Assembly (NCBI GenBank): GCA_016282955.1
Contig: JAEELX010000116.1
Coordinates: 1 to 40,233 of the forward strand
Direction of reading: 5' to 3'
DNA from: Paludibacteraceae bacterium
Lineage (GTDB): Bacteria > Bacteroidota > Bacteroidia > Bacteroidales > Paludibacteraceae
DNA length: 40,233 nt
The position numbers and the translations under genes are program-made. This document shows, one piece after another, positions 9,701 through 17,100 of the stretch. Below the pieces are notes generated by a model. That model made no database searches, was not told the origin of the DNA, and saw only the letters and a program-made list of their open reading frames with translations. Numbering within the stretch: the stretch's first letter is position 1; every line of letters begins with the position of its first letter.

Positions 9701-10460
9701 TGCCTTGTTCAGTAGTATAGTTATTATAGGTATATCTATCCAATATCTTGTCCCAGTGATACGTGCTTTGACTCAAATCGGCTGAAACTGATTGTGTATG
9801 CGTTGCGATTACTTCTCCTGTGTATATATTCCTTTCAAAATACTGAAACGTATAACTTACCTCACCTTTTCCGTTTGCTGGATGGTTCCATTTTGTCATG
9901 ATTTGAGCTGCTGCTGTAGCCGCACAACCCGTAACGGCTCGCCCATTGTAATTACTGTTGTTAAAAGACAATACGGGACACATACCATTGTACGGTACAC
10001 CTTGGTCATGCTGAATGCTTCCCAACAGAGGTTCAATAGCCGTGTAAGAAGGAGTGGCATACAGCGGTTTGGGAGTCTCATTTTTGACCATATAACTTAT
10101 CTCTTCGGCATAACGGTCGAGCCAGAACTTGACATTGGTGGGGATATTTTCGGCATCAAACGAGCCTTGTTCCGAATAAGCCAAGATTTGCTTGGCGTTA
10201 TCGTCTGCCGACACAATAACGAAGCCCTTCTCGCCGTTGTTGATAATATAAAATGCAGGCTTTTCGGCTTCGGTCTGGTTGAAGGTCGTAGCCAACGACA
10301 GATTGGACTTCAATGACCTGACCTGCTTTTTGGAAGATGAAGCGGGAGCAAAAAACTTACTTGCCGTTTGTAACGCCTCATTATACGACACCTCTTTCGC
10401 CTCAAAAACCAACGCAAAAGACAATAAAGTTAATAGTAAACAATACCGTTTCATTTTCAT
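6732..10460 (-). CDS. C10 family cysteine protease with five CnaB/SpaA-type repeats and T9SS sorting domain (paralog 2)
   Basis: A 1242-residue secreted protease. In order: signal peptide (1-21); Spi-like inhibitory prodomain (about 22-140); C10 catalytic domain with Cys179 in TGCAATAAAQIMTKW, His352 in GGHAFVCDG and INWGWGG; a beta-rich region to about 680 shared with the paralogs; five CnaB-type repeats (about 684-1164); and a T9SS type A tail ending QVGDKKRKVLVK. The repeats carry the Gram-positive-type signature KVTKVWxDNxxQDGxRP, a Glu in YTVxE and ITNTH. By family knowledge, Lys and Asn form an intramolecular isopeptide bond aided by Glu: K690/E751/N774, K787/E848/N870, K883/E944/N967 and K988/E1044/N1066. 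The fifth repeat lacks the Lys and Glu. A Pro/Thr hinge (TPTPTPPPTPDQ) separates repeats 3 and 4. A likely role is a surface protease on or with a rigid stalk; that is inference. Confidence 0.93.
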   Translation of the reverse strand: MKMKRYCLLLTLLSFALVFEAKEVSYNEALQTASKFFAPASSSKKQVRSLKSNLSLATTFNQTEAEKPAFYIINNGEKGFVIVSADDNAKQILAYSEQGSFDAENIPTNVKFWLDRYAEEISYMVKNETPKPLYATPSYTAIEPLLGSIQHDQGVPYNGMCPVLSFNNSNYNGRAVTGCAATAAAQIMTKWNHPANGKGEVSYTFQYFERNIYTGEVIATHTQSVSADLSQSTYHWDKILDRYTYNNYTTEQGNAVAQLVKDVGYAATMQYNVGRFGGSGTSDQDIAAALVNNFDYDKSLHRSCFNASYSANGKSETMYWNLEADVIDEIYAELQAGRPIFFAGQDPKGGGHAFVCDGINAEGKLHINWGWGGSCDAYYELTGFNPGPGGIGSGDNGVYTADISFLTHIQKNKGTKTTPVELGLRNLSYTQTTNTFNKSDKTSRNLFKAVTTYGTNVVYAGYDYFNLGYTDITKMGFGYVLCKNNVRVYSSAAPWTLLDYNYDVEEDKQGVFKGLGLSATQLAGKGNDITPVSSISTLVNNVQTGVYDLHVAAKDHAVGVFYPVYVWNRGKVKNKIAVGKDNVYIYPASTNYSRSNKPTNLQATQSGSTYTLSWSGNASNYMLLIWDDDDLTVEKVSSTSKSGVAGGKSWAVFACETSNSVVYATSNIVYGDVLPAIIDDTEKTSVKVTKVWDDNDNQDGSRPSSVTVKLLANGTATGKTLTLSAINNWTSTFTDLDVKLSGNNINYTVDETSIPSGYTRSITGSANTGFTITNTHTPEKKSIKVTKVWSDNNDQDGLRPTSVTIKLLADGTATSKTLTLSASNSWTSTFTNLDVKANGKTITYTVTEDLVSGYTRSITGSANTGFTITNTHTPEKKSIKVTKVWSDNDNQDGSRPSSVTIKLLANGTATSKTLTLSASNSWTSTFTNLDAKASGNNINYTVDEASIPSGYTRSITGSATTGFTITNTHTPTPTPPPTPDQKNIKVTKVWSDNDDQDGVRPSSVTVKLLANGTATGKTLTLSGSNNWTNTFTNLDANITYSVQEDPVSGYTPSVAGTADAGFTITNTHTPKKKDILVQTVWDDNNNKYKLRPTSVTIKLLADGKGCGKELTVTESNNWAGKFTNVNVKAKGQAITYTVDASIPNYEVTVKNNATNTGFIITNKCTATNPTTDAENVDEDKAVISTHHLTIQVKAAAVSAIQIYNVSGDMLYSVRGTQASFKAPQAGVYVVQVGDKKRKVLVK
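6969..8411 (-). repeat. Five tandem CnaB-type coding repeats
   Basis: Repeat starts on the minus strand fall at about 8411, 8123, 7835, 7520 and 7247, giving units of about 288, 288, 315, 273 and 279 bp. Units 1-3 are nearly identical over long stretches in DNA as well as protein, for example the segment encoding SRxSSVTVKLLANGTATxKT. That points to recent duplication or ongoing homogenisation. Unit 4 is shorter and more diverged. Unit 5 is the most diverged and lacks two of three isopeptide residues. The same repetition creates look-alike open frames on the plus strand, which are not genes. Confidence 0.9.
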
Positions 10461-10473
10461 ATCTGTAACAATT

Positions 10474-10487
10474 TTATGATTTCATAA
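10474..10487 (-). promoter_or_regulatory. Inverted repeat in the leader of C10 protease 2
   Basis: The minus strand reads TTATGAAATCATAA: perfect 6-bp arms around an AA spacer. It lies 13 nt upstream of the ATG and 9 nt downstream of the -7 box, and is identical to the element ahead of protease 3. It may be an operator or a 5' mRNA hairpin, or it may be shared only because the genes duplicated. Confidence 0.4.
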
Positions 10488-10496
10488 CACCGAGGA

Positions 10497-10504
10497 CGAA
10501 GATA
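10497..10504 (-). promoter_or_regulatory. Promoter -7 box of C10 protease 2
   Basis: The minus strand reads TATCTTCG, one base off TAnnTTTG, 36 nt upstream of the ATG at 10460. It follows a T-run. A -33 TTG element at 19-21 nt upstream is not evident. Confidence 0.45.
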
Positions 10505-10548
10505 CAAAAAAAACTTTTTTTCCGTGTAGAAAAAACAAAAAATATCGC

Positions 10549-10584
10549 AAAAAAAACTCGCTGACAGAATGTCCTGCCAACGAG
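10549..10584 (-). terminator. Rho-independent terminator of C10 protease 3
   Basis: On the minus strand CTCGTTGGCAG (10574-10584), loop GACATT, then CTGTCAGCGAG (10557-10567) form an uninterrupted 11-bp stem as RNA, with two G-U pairs. Eight T follow immediately (10549-10556). It lies 25 bp after the protease 3 stop, and isolates that gene from protease 2. Confidence 0.85.
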
Positions 10585-10608
10585 CCTTGTTGTTATCCTA
10601 ATAAACGC

Positions 10609-12849
10609 TTATTTTACCAATACCTTGCGTTTCTTGTCACCCACTTGCACAACGTACACGCCCGCGTGCGGTGCCTTAAACGAAGCCTGCGTCCCTTGCA
10701 CAGAATACAAGCGATCGCCCAACACGTTGTAGATTTGGATAGCACTCACAGCCGCAGCCTTGACTTCAATGGTCAAGTGATTTGTGGCAACCGTTAGTTT
10801 ATCGCTGTCCACATCCTCTACAGCAGTCGGTTCGTCAGAGGGATCGGGGTCGTCGTCTTGAACACTATTATCGGTTACACTATACACAACATCCGAAGTT
10901 GCATAAACCACCGAACCTGATTGTTCACACGCAAACACAGCCCAGTGTTTCCCTTCTGAAACGCCCACTTTGCTCTTGCTCGACACTTTTTCCACCGTCA
11001 AATCGTCATCATCCCAAATCAACAGCACATAATTCGAGGCACTTCCCGACCAAGAAAGCGTATAGGTATCGCCACTTGGGGTTGATGTTAAGTTCGTAGG
11101 TTTGTTGTTACGGCTGTAACTCGTGCTGGCAGGATAGATATACACGTTATTTTTACCCACCGCAATTTTATTCTTTACCTTGCCACGATTCCAAATGTAC
11201 ACAGGATAGAAAACACCTACTGCATGATCTTTAGCCGCTACATGCAAATCATACACGCCCGTCTGTACATTGTTCACAAGCGTTGAGATAGAACCTGTGG
11301 GCGTTATATCGTTCTGAATTCCACTAAATGCGTAAACAGGCAAATCAATACCCTTATGCGTATTCCCACTTCCGTCTGGTATATCCATTTCTTCTACATT
11401 AGCAGTGTTATTCCAAATCATCCATGGTGCAGCACTGCTATACACACGAACATTTTTTTTATACAAAGCATATCCCAAACCTATTCTTGTGATGTCCGTA
11501 TAACCTAAATTGAAATAGTCATAACCAGCATATACAACGTTGGTTCCAGAAGTTTTAACTGCTTTAAATAAATTTCTTGACTGTTGGTCGGATTTAGTAA
11601 ACTGGTTGGTCGTTTGGGTATATGATAGATTACGTAAACCTACCTCAACAGGAGTTGTTTTAGTCCCTTTATTGGGTTGGATATGGGTAAGGAAAGCGAC
11701 ATTTGCTGTATAATCTCTTGTCCCAGAACCAGTTCCAGTACCTGTTGGCTTAAACCCTGTCAACTCATAGTAACCATTGCCACTTCCATCCCAACCCCAG
11801 TTGATGTGCAGTTTGCCATCGGATTGAATGCCATCGCACACAAAAGCATGTCCTGTATTCCCCACAGGGGCAGTACCTGCAATAAACATAGGACGTCCTG
11901 CTTGCAATTCAGCATAAATCTCATCCATCATATCTTCTTCTAAATTCCAATTCATTGTTTCACTTTTACCATTGGCAGAATAGGAAGCATTGAAGGCTAC
12001 TCTTGTGAGTGATTTATCGTACTTAAAATTATTTACCAATCCTGCTGCCATTGCTTGGTCATTCGAACTTGACTCTTTACCATAAACCATTTTTGCAGCA
12101 TACCCAATATCTTTCAGCAACTGAGCGATTGCTGTGCCTTGAGCGTCATTATAATTTTGGGATCCTTCCCAATAATTATAAACATATCTATCCAAGATAT
12201 TTTTCCAATCATACGTACTTTTACTAAAATCAGCTGAAAGAGTTTTACCATTCCAAGAATAACTTACTGTTCCTGTTCCAGTTGCTGGATGTTTCCATTT
12301 GGTCATAATTTGCCCTGCTGCTGTTGCCACACAACCCGTAGCGGTTCGTTCTCCGTCTTTCAAAGGACATAAATCGTTATAAGGTGAATTTTGGTTATGT
12401 GAGATGTCTCCCAACAAGGGTGAAATTGCCGTATAGGTTGGCGAAGCATAGAGCGGTTTGGGAGTCCCATTTTTTACCATATAACTTATCTCTTCGGCAT
12501 AACGGTTGAGCCAAAACTTCACATTGGAAGGGATATTGTTGGCATCAAAAGCACCTTCTTCCGAGTAAGCCAAGATTTGCTTAGCATTATCGTCTGCCGA
12601 CACAATAACGAAGCCCTTTTCGCCGTTGTTGATAACGTAAAATGCAGGCTTTTCGGCTTCCGTCTGGTTGAAGGTCGTAGCCAACGATAGATTGGACTTC
12701 AACGCCTTAACCTGCTTCTTGGACGATGAAGCGGGAGCAAAGAACTCACTCGCCGTTTGTAACGCCTCATCATACGACACCTCTTTCGCCTCAAAAACGA
12801 ACGCAAAAGACAACAAAGTCAATAGTAAAAAATATCGTTTCATTTTCAT
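10609..12849 (-). CDS. C10 family cysteine protease with T9SS type A sorting domain (paralog 3)
   Basis: Secreted C10 protease of 746 residues. Signal peptide 1-21, Spi-like prodomain about 22-140, catalytic Cys173 in TGCVATAAGQIMTKW, His334 in TGHAFVCDG, then INWGWDG. The region after the catalytic domain (VVYAGYDYFNLGYTDIT, YPASTSYSRNNKP) is almost identical to paralog 2. Where paralog 2 has the CnaB repeats, this protein has only a short acidic linker, DNSVQDDDPDPSDEPTAVED. The T9SS type A tail, ending QVGDKKRKVLVK, again matches paralog 2. The pair therefore differ mainly by presence or absence of the repeat stalk. It has its own promoter-like box, leader inverted repeat and a strong terminator, so it looks like a monocistronic unit. 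Start chosen at the first of two in-frame ATGs (MKMKRY). Confidence 0.93.
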   Translation of the reverse strand: MKMKRYFLLLTLLSFAFVFEAKEVSYDEALQTASEFFAPASSSKKQVKALKSNLSLATTFNQTEAEKPAFYVINNGEKGFVIVSADDNAKQILAYSEEGAFDANNIPSNVKFWLNRYAEEISYMVKNGTPKPLYASPTYTAISPLLGDISHNQNSPYNDLCPLKDGERTATGCVATAAGQIMTKWKHPATGTGTVSYSWNGKTLSADFSKSTYDWKNILDRYVYNYWEGSQNYNDAQGTAIAQLLKDIGYAAKMVYGKESSSNDQAMAAGLVNNFKYDKSLTRVAFNASYSANGKSETMNWNLEEDMMDEIYAELQAGRPMFIAGTAPVGNTGHAFVCDGIQSDGKLHINWGWDGSGNGYYELTGFKPTGTGTGSGTRDYTANVAFLTHIQPNKGTKTTPVEVGLRNLSYTQTTNQFTKSDQQSRNLFKAVKTSGTNVVYAGYDYFNLGYTDITRIGLGYALYKKNVRVYSSAAPWMIWNNTANVEEMDIPDGSGNTHKGIDLPVYAFSGIQNDITPTGSISTLVNNVQTGVYDLHVAAKDHAVGVFYPVYIWNRGKVKNKIAVGKNNVYIYPASTSYSRNNKPTNLTSTPSGDTYTLSWSGSASNYVLLIWDDDDLTVEKVSSKSKVGVSEGKHWAVFACEQSGSVVYATSDVVYSVTDNSVQDDDPDPSDEPTAVEDVDSDKLTVATNHLTIEVKAAAVSAIQIYNVLGDRLYSVQGTQASFKAPHAGVYVVQVGDKKRKVLVK

Positions 12850-12861
12850 ATCTTTAACAAT

Positions 12862-12875
12862 TTATGATTTCATAA
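12862..12875 (-). promoter_or_regulatory. Inverted repeat in the leader of C10 protease 3
   Basis: The minus strand reads TTATGAAATCATAA, identical in sequence and position to the element ahead of protease 2 (12 nt upstream of the ATG here). It is a candidate shared operator or 5' hairpin. Confidence 0.4.
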
Positions 12876-12884
12876 CACCGAACA

Positions 12885-12892
12885 CGAAGGTA
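12885..12892 (-). promoter_or_regulatory. Promoter -7 box of C10 protease 3
   Basis: The minus strand reads TACCTTCG, a TAnnTTTG variant, 35 nt upstream of the ATG at 12849. It begins directly after the T-run of the possible radA terminator. Confidence 0.45.
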
Positions 12893-12893
12893 C

Positions 12894-12962
12894 AAAAAAA
12901 TAACGAGCAGGAAAAATTTTTGATTAAACAGCCTTTAAATAGTTTTTAATACTCCCGTTATT
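12894..12962 (-). terminator. Possible terminator after radA
   Basis: On the minus strand AATAACGGG (12954-12962, spanning the radA stop) can pair over 9 bp with CTCGTTATT (12899-12907), followed by a T-run down to 12894. The loop is long (about 46 nt) and the stem is AT-rich, so this is a weak call. It would separate the 21-kb gene block from the protease genes. Confidence 0.3.
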
Positions 12963-14313
12963 TGAATAAATTGCGGAACACGTCTGCCACCTTCGCCACT
13001 TTGACGATTTGGATTTGCGTTTCTTTGAAAGATAATTTTTGTCCTTGTGGAATAAAAATCTTCTCAAAGCCCAACTTTTCTGCCTCACGAATCCGCTGTT
13101 CGATACGATTCACAGGGCGTATCTCGCCTGCCAAACCCACCTCACCCGCAAAGCAGATATTCGGCGAAATGGGCGTATCCATGTTGGAGGACAACACCGC
13201 CACCAGCACCGCAAGGTCAATCGCTGGGTCGTTCACCCGCAAGCCACCCGCAATGTTCACAAAGACGTCCTTCTGTAGTAACTTAAAGCCCACCCGTTTC
13301 TCCAAGACTGCCAACAGCATGTTCAGTCGCCGTCCGTCAAAGCCCGTGCTACTCCGCTGTGGGGTTCCGTAAGCCGCAGAAGCCACCAAGGCTTGCACCT
13401 CAATCAAGAAGGGTCGGATACCCTCAATCGCACCCGCAATGGCTATGCCCGACAAACCCTCCCCGTTATTGGAAAGCAAGAGTTCACTCGGATTGACAAC
13501 CTCCCGAAGTCCCTCTTGAAGCATCTCGAAGATTCCCAACTCTGACGTGGAGCCAAAGCGGTTTTTTTGTGCCCGCACAATGCGGTACATATAATGTTGG
13601 TCGCCCTCAAACTGCAACACCGTGTCCACGATATGCTCCAAAATCTTCGGTCCTGCAATCGTCCCTTCCTTCGTGATGTGTCCGATGATGAAAAAAGGGA
13701 TGTTATTTTCCTTCGCAAACTGCAGTATTTTAGCGGTGCATTCGCGGATTTGGCTCAAACTACCGAAGGTGGAATCGAGGGTTTCGGTACGGATAGTCTG
13801 GATGGAATCGATGACGACTATTTGCGGTTGGATTTGGTTGATATGCTCCAAGATACTCTCCAAAGACGTGTCGCTCAACAGATACAAGTCTTTCGGAGTC
13901 CCTTTGAGTCGCTCGGCACGCAGTTTGATTTGTCGCACAGACTCCTCGCCACTTGCGTAGAGTGTTTTCATGTTCTCCATTTGCATCAGCACCTGCAACG
14001 CCAAAGTGGACTTGCCAATGCCCGGCTCGCCACCCAACAAGACCAAACTGCCTGGCACCAAACCACCTCCCAAGACGCGATTGAGCTCGCCACAACGCAT
14101 ATCAATCCGCACATCTTCCTCCATCGTAACCTCGCGGATATTGACGGGTTTGGAAGAGGACGTGCCACCGTAGGCTTGCTTCTTGGCAGAGGCTTTTTCG
14201 GTTTTCTCTTCCTCGTAGGTTCCCCATTCGCCACAAACGGGGCATTTGCCTAACAGTTGCGGGGCGTGGGCTCCACAGTTGCTGCAGACGTATGTGATAG
14301 AAACTTTTGCCAT
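12958..14313 (-). CDS. radA: DNA repair protein RadA
   Basis: RecA-related ATPase that promotes branch migration during recombinational repair. Of 451 residues: N-terminal zinc finger Cys10, Cys13, Cys24 and Cys27 (CSNCG and CPVCGEW); Walker A GEPGIGKST near 95-103; the RadA signature KNRFGSTSE near 250; and a C-terminal Lon-protease-like domain (VFVNIAGGLRVNDPAIDLAV) without protease activity in this family. Length is as expected. It is last in the long co-directional block. The ATG is 2 nt after the RNase Z stop, so the two are probably translated from one message. Confidence 0.97.
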   Translation of the reverse strand: MAKVSITYVCSNCGAHAPQLLGKCPVCGEWGTYEEEKTEKASAKKQAYGGTSSSKPVNIREVTMEEDVRIDMRCGELNRVLGGGLVPGSLVLLGGEPGIGKSTLALQVLMQMENMKTLYASGEESVRQIKLRAERLKGTPKDLYLLSDTSLESILEHINQIQPQIVVIDSIQTIRTETLDSTFGSLSQIRECTAKILQFAKENNIPFFIIGHITKEGTIAGPKILEHIVDTVLQFEGDQHYMYRIVRAQKNRFGSTSELGIFEMLQEGLREVVNPSELLLSNNGEGLSGIAIAGAIEGIRPFLIEVQALVASAAYGTPQRSSTGFDGRRLNMLLAVLEKRVGFKLLQKDVFVNIAGGLRVNDPAIDLAVLVAVLSSNMDTPISPNICFAGEVGLAGEIRPVNRIEQRIREAEKLGFEKIFIPQGQKLSFKETQIQIVKVAKVADVFRNLFK

Positions 14314-14315
14314 AG

Positions 14316-15101
14316 TTATATTGTGTATTTAGTGCGTTCTTTGGCTATAATTGTATTTTCAAAAATCGGCTTTGCTTCGTTCAAAAACTCGCTTTGCTCA
14401 AGGATTCGGGACGAAAAATGCCCGAGAATCAGTTGTTGGACGTGTGCTTTTTGGGCAATGGTAGCGGCTTGTTTTGCGGTAGAATGACGGTATTTGGTGC
14501 ATTTATCCGCATCTTGCTCAGTGTAAGTCGCCTCGTGGTAGAGGGTCTGCACGCCTTCAATGAGCGGGATGATTTTTTCGGAATACATCGTGTCGGAGCA
14601 GTAAGCATAACGTTTTATCGGCTCTTGGTCGCGGTGATGTTCGGTGAACAAAAAGCCACAGGTCGGCACACGATGTTTGAGTGGAATGGTCTCAATGGTG
14701 AGCGTTCGGTCGCTGTAAATCGTTTCGTGTTTGCGAGGATTGATGGCGTGGAAAATAATCTCGTAGGTGAGGTCTTTGTAGTGATAATCCAGCCACGGTT
14801 GCAACAGTTTTTGCAAGTCGGGATGAGCGTAGATGTGCATCGGTTGGGTGCGTTTGAGCATACCTAAGGTACCCAATAATCCCATCACACCAAAGCAATG
14901 GTCGCCGTGCAAATGCGAGATAAGCAGGCTATAAAATCGTGCAATTTTGATTCCCATTTGTCGCATCGTTATTTGCGTTCCTTCGCCACAGTCAATCATA
15001 AATTTTTTATCGCAAATCTGTACGATTTGACTGGATGGTGAGTTTTGAGGCGTAGGGATTGCACAACCGCAACCGAGTATTGTTACATCTGCTTCCATCA
15101 T
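14316..15101 (-). CDS. rnz: Ribonuclease Z, short form without the flexible arm
   Basis: tRNA 3'-end processing endonuclease of the metallo-beta-lactamase fold. Metal ligands are present: HLHGDH at 63-68, His143 in PLKHRVP, Asp170 in AYCSDT, His189 in YHEATY, His206 and His228 in LGHFSSR. The protein is 261 residues, about 40 shorter than the usual 300-310. The gap falls between PTCGFLFTE and KRYAYCSDT, where other RNase Z enzymes carry the flexible arm (exosite, with the GP motif) that clamps tRNA; only about nine residues remain here. Translation could begin at the ATG at 15101 or the next one at 15098; a further upstream TTG is less likely. Another member of the fold is possible, but the order of motifs fits RNase Z. 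Confidence 0.85.
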   Translation of the reverse strand: MMEADVTILGCGCAIPTPQNSPSSQIVQICDKKFMIDCGEGTQITMRQMGIKIARFYSLLISHLHGDHCFGVMGLLGTLGMLKRTQPMHIYAHPDLQKLLQPWLDYHYKDLTYEIIFHAINPRKHETIYSDRTLTIETIPLKHRVPTCGFLFTEHHRDQEPIKRYAYCSDTMYSEKIIPLIEGVQTLYHEATYTEQDADKCTKYRHSTAKQAATIAQKAHVQQLILGHFSSRILEQSEFLNEAKPIFENTIIAKERTKYTI

Positions 15102-15145
15102 CAAAACCTATTGGCATGACTTTTTACATCGCACCAATAGCCTAT

Positions 15146-16768
15146 TTATTTATACAAAAAACGTTTTATAGACCGTTTGGGTGTCTTTTCAAACTCTTTT
15201 TCCACCACTTCGACCTCGCTGACTTTGGAATACGCAGGAAGTTGTTTGTTGAGGGCTTGCAGGTTGGCTTGCATCTGCTTTTGCACGGCTTCCATGCCCA
15301 GTTCGGCTATCTGCTCAGAGTACACCAAAGCCACGATTTTGCCTTTGCGATCCAAAACAATCGATTCCGTAACGCCTTCCAAATCGTTCAGTTTTTCCTC
15401 AATTTCTTCGGGATAAATGTTCTGCCCAGAGGGTCCCAAAATCATATTTTTATTGCGTCCTTTGATGAATATATTGCCTTCTTTGTCAATAATTCCAATG
15501 TCGCCCGTCCGCATCCAACCGTCATCGGTGAAGATTTGTTGGGTGGCTTGCTCGTTTTTGTAGTAGCCAATCATCACGTTATCGCCTTTGACAAGCAACT
15601 CACCTTCCACTTTGTCGGGTTGTTCGGAATCCACTTTTATCTGCATCCTATCCACCACTTTTCCGCACGAATGTTCCTTAAATTTTTGCCATGCTTCGTA
15701 GGACAACAGCGGACCACACTCGGTCATACCATAACCAATCGTAAAAGGTAACTTCACTTCCTTCATACACTCTTCCACGTTGGCATTGATGGGTGCTCCA
15801 CCGATAATCAACACCTCCAATTTGCCACCAAACAGTTTCATCAGTTTGGAGCGAATCTTTCGGCGTAGCAAATCTTGGATGATGGGGGTTCGCCAAATCA
15901 CCTGCACAAGCGGTTTGCTGAGCATGGGCAAGATACCTTTTTTGAAGATTTTTTCAATCACCAACGGAACCGTCAAAATCATATACGGTTGATACTCTGC
16001 AAACGCTTTGAGCATAATCGTTGGAGCCAAGTTACCCGTGATAAACACTACGCGGGTACCTCCAGCCAACTGATACAAGAACTCAAACATCAACCCAAAC
16101 ATGTGTGCCAACGGCAAAATACCTACTGTCGTCTTGCTCGGACCGTTCGGGATATGCTCCAAGCCAAAAATCACATTGCTGCTCAAACTACGGTGGGTTA
16201 ACATCACCCCTTTGGGCGAACTCGTCGTACCCGAAGTGTAGTTGATGAGTGCCAACTCGTCCAAGTTGTTGGTTGGGTAGTCCAAGTCCAAGCCATCGGG
16301 ATACTTGGCTTGATAAGCGGCTTCAACGTCTTCCCAAGTAACTTTATTCGTTTTGGTGTCCAACACCTTGAAGTTATCCACCAACGAGATGAGGGCTTGC
16401 AAACCTGCCATTTTAGAGGCATCTACCCGATTGATTACACCCGCTCCCACAAAGAGAATCTTCGTATCCGAATGTGCCACCAACTCGTAAATATCGTCGC
16501 TCGTAAAGTCGGGCAACAAACTCACAGCCACCGCACCATACGTCTCCACTGCCAAGAAAGCCACTGCCCAATTAGACGAATTCCTACCACAAAGTGCAAT
16601 TTTATCGCCTTTTTTTGCCCCCAATTTCTCCAACAAAATATGAATTTTCGCCACCTGTTCCGCCAACGCCCGATAGGTATAAGAAATCGGCGAATCGTAA
16701 TCGACCAACGCCACAGACGAAGGATAGCGAATAATGGTATGGGCAATGAGCGTTAAATAATGCTTCAT
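15146..16768 (-). CDS. AMP-dependent acyl-CoA synthetase (long-chain fatty acid--CoA ligase family)
   Basis: Activates a carboxylic acid, probably a fatty acid, as acyl-AMP and then the CoA thioester. Of 540 residues, the ANL-superfamily motifs are clear: phosphate loop YTSGTTSSPKG at 177-187, GYGMTECGP, TGDIGIIDKEGNIFIKGR, and the C-terminal PSGQNIYPEEIE with Lys near the end (FEKTPKRSIKRFL). The ATG at 16768 is 4 nt beyond the thioredoxin stop; a TTG-initiated frame from 16786 would overlap trxA and is less likely. Substrate cannot be read from sequence. The gene follows trxA and precedes RNase Z after a 44-bp gap, one of the larger gaps in this block. Confidence 0.92.
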   Translation of the reverse strand: MKHYLTLIAHTIIRYPSSVALVDYDSPISYTYRALAEQVAKIHILLEKLGAKKGDKIALCGRNSSNWAVAFLAVETYGAVAVSLLPDFTSDDIYELVAHSDTKILFVGAGVINRVDASKMAGLQALISLVDNFKVLDTKTNKVTWEDVEAAYQAKYPDGLDLDYPTNNLDELALINYTSGTTSSPKGVMLTHRSLSSNVIFGLEHIPNGPSKTTVGILPLAHMFGLMFEFLYQLAGGTRVVFITGNLAPTIMLKAFAEYQPYMILTVPLVIEKIFKKGILPMLSKPLVQVIWRTPIIQDLLRRKIRSKLMKLFGGKLEVLIIGGAPINANVEECMKEVKLPFTIGYGMTECGPLLSYEAWQKFKEHSCGKVVDRMQIKVDSEQPDKVEGELLVKGDNVMIGYYKNEQATQQIFTDDGWMRTGDIGIIDKEGNIFIKGRNKNMILGPSGQNIYPEEIEEKLNDLEGVTESIVLDRKGKIVALVYSEQIAELGMEAVQKQMQANLQALNKQLPAYSKVSEVEVVEKEFEKTPKRSIKRFLYK

Positions 16769-16772
16769 AACA

Positions 16773-17081
16773 TTACAATTTTTCAATCATTTCTTTCAAT
16801 TTACTTTTGGTAGCAACGCCCACGTTACGCTCCACCAACTCACCATTTTTGAAAAACAAAATCGTAGGGATATTCATAATGCCGTACTCGGTGCTGAGTT
16901 CCATATTATCATCAACATTCACTTTCCCAAAGACAACTTTCCCCGCTAATTCTTGCTCTAATTCGTCCAACACAGGTGATAACATTTTACATGGACCACA
17001 CCACGGAGCCCAAAAATCAAATACTACAATCGAATTGCTTTCCAATGTGGTTTTAAAATTTTCATTCGTAATTTCTTTCAT
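16773..17081 (-). CDS. trxA: Thioredoxin
   Basis: Small disulfide reductase of 102 residues, with active site WCGPC (Cys28 and Cys31), the preceding VVFDFWAP strand and the cis-Pro in IPTILFFKNGE. The frame is open upstream to 17183, but the extra 34 residues match nothing in the family and overlap the porin gene, so the ATG at 17081 is chosen. There is no signal peptide, so it is cytoplasmic. It lies 19 bp after the porin gene and 4 nt before the acyl-CoA synthetase. Confidence 0.96.
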   Translation of the reverse strand: MKEITNENFKTTLESNSIVVFDFWAPWCGPCKMLSPVLDELEQELAGKVVFGKVNVDDNMELSTEYGIMNIPTILFFKNGELVERNVGVATKSKLKEMIEKL

Positions 17082-17100
17082 AATCTTAACATTTAAAGGT

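Noticed and set aside
13567..14253. 228-codon plus-strand open frame opposite radA
   Set aside because: Antisense to a highly conserved gene; composition (His, Gln, Leu, Arg) is that of a reverse-frame artefact.
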